Origin: Lucifuga dentata
Taxonomy: Eukaryota; Chordata; Actinopteri; Ophidiiformes; Bythitidae
DNA length: 64,000 nt
Reading direction: 5' to 3'
Assembly (NCBI GenBank): GCA_014773175.1
Contig: VXCM01001518.1
Location: 1-64,000 of the forward strand
Made by a program: the position numbers and the translations under genes. Below are positions 63,854 through 64,000 of this stretch, piece after piece. Below the pieces are notes generated by a model. The model worked only from the letters and a program-made list of their open reading frames with translations, was not told where the DNA came from and made no database searches. Every line of letters starts with the position of its first letter. Within the stretch, counting starts at the first letter, position 1.

Positions 63854-64000
63854 CTAGCAGTGAGAGCAAAAGAAAGCTAAACCTCTAAATAAGGGACTTT
63901 CTCCCAGCAGGATTAGTGCACAACCATGCAGACAATAACAGAGGATGAACAGAAGTACACGTATGCATAAATATGTTCTATTATAATAAGAAACAGTTAT

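Overview
The window is vertebrate, and almost certainly a percomorph-type teleost fish. It has split genes with GT-AG introns, fish versions of human proteins, teleost-style tRNA-derived SINEs, mariner and LINE relics, many microsatellites, and an AT-rich background. Five protein-coding genes can be supported. Four have a human relative that, from memory, maps to 19p13.11 (MED26, CRTC1, GDF15, MAST3). The fifth resembles LRRC25, which I recall beside GDF15 in human, and also GAPT.

Layout. 1-4.5 kb: dispersed repeats, two copies of a TTAA-ended MITE and the probable med26 3' UTR. 4.49-7.48 kb (-): med26, three coding exons, complete once a one-N assembly duplication is discounted. 7.5-10 kb: non-coding. 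10-14.9 kb: probable long crtc1 3' UTR. 14.9-36.6 kb (-): crtc1, 15 coding exons (585 codons plus stop), with one intron carrying the signals of a minor-spliceosome AT-AC intron. 36.6-41.3 kb: intergenic, with microsatellites, a LINE tail and a MITE. 41.4-42.3 kb (+): a small single-pass transmembrane adaptor of LRRC25/GAPT type. 46.9-48.5 kb (-): gdf15, two exons, complete. 48.6-54.7 kb: intergenic. 54.8-63.1 kb (+): the 5' exons of mast3 with two alternative first exons; the kinase and PDZ parts lie beyond the right edge.

The genes are not an operon. They are independently transcribed neighbours with separate roles: Mediator and elongation (med26), CREB coactivation (crtc1), phosphotyrosine adaptor signalling in probable leukocytes (adaptor), a secreted TGF-beta-family stress cytokine (gdf15) and a microtubule-associated Ser/Thr kinase (mast3).

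Assembly caution: fifteen single N characters occur. Three sit between exact 57-66 bp duplicates, which is the mark of contig ends joined without merging their overlap. One frameshifts med26 and one duplicates the end of crtc1 exon 1. The most unusual DNA-level signals are a set of near-perfect short-loop palindromes (arms 10-34 bp), the AT-AC intron in crtc1, the LRR-less adaptor beside gdf15, and the alternative mast3 first exon.
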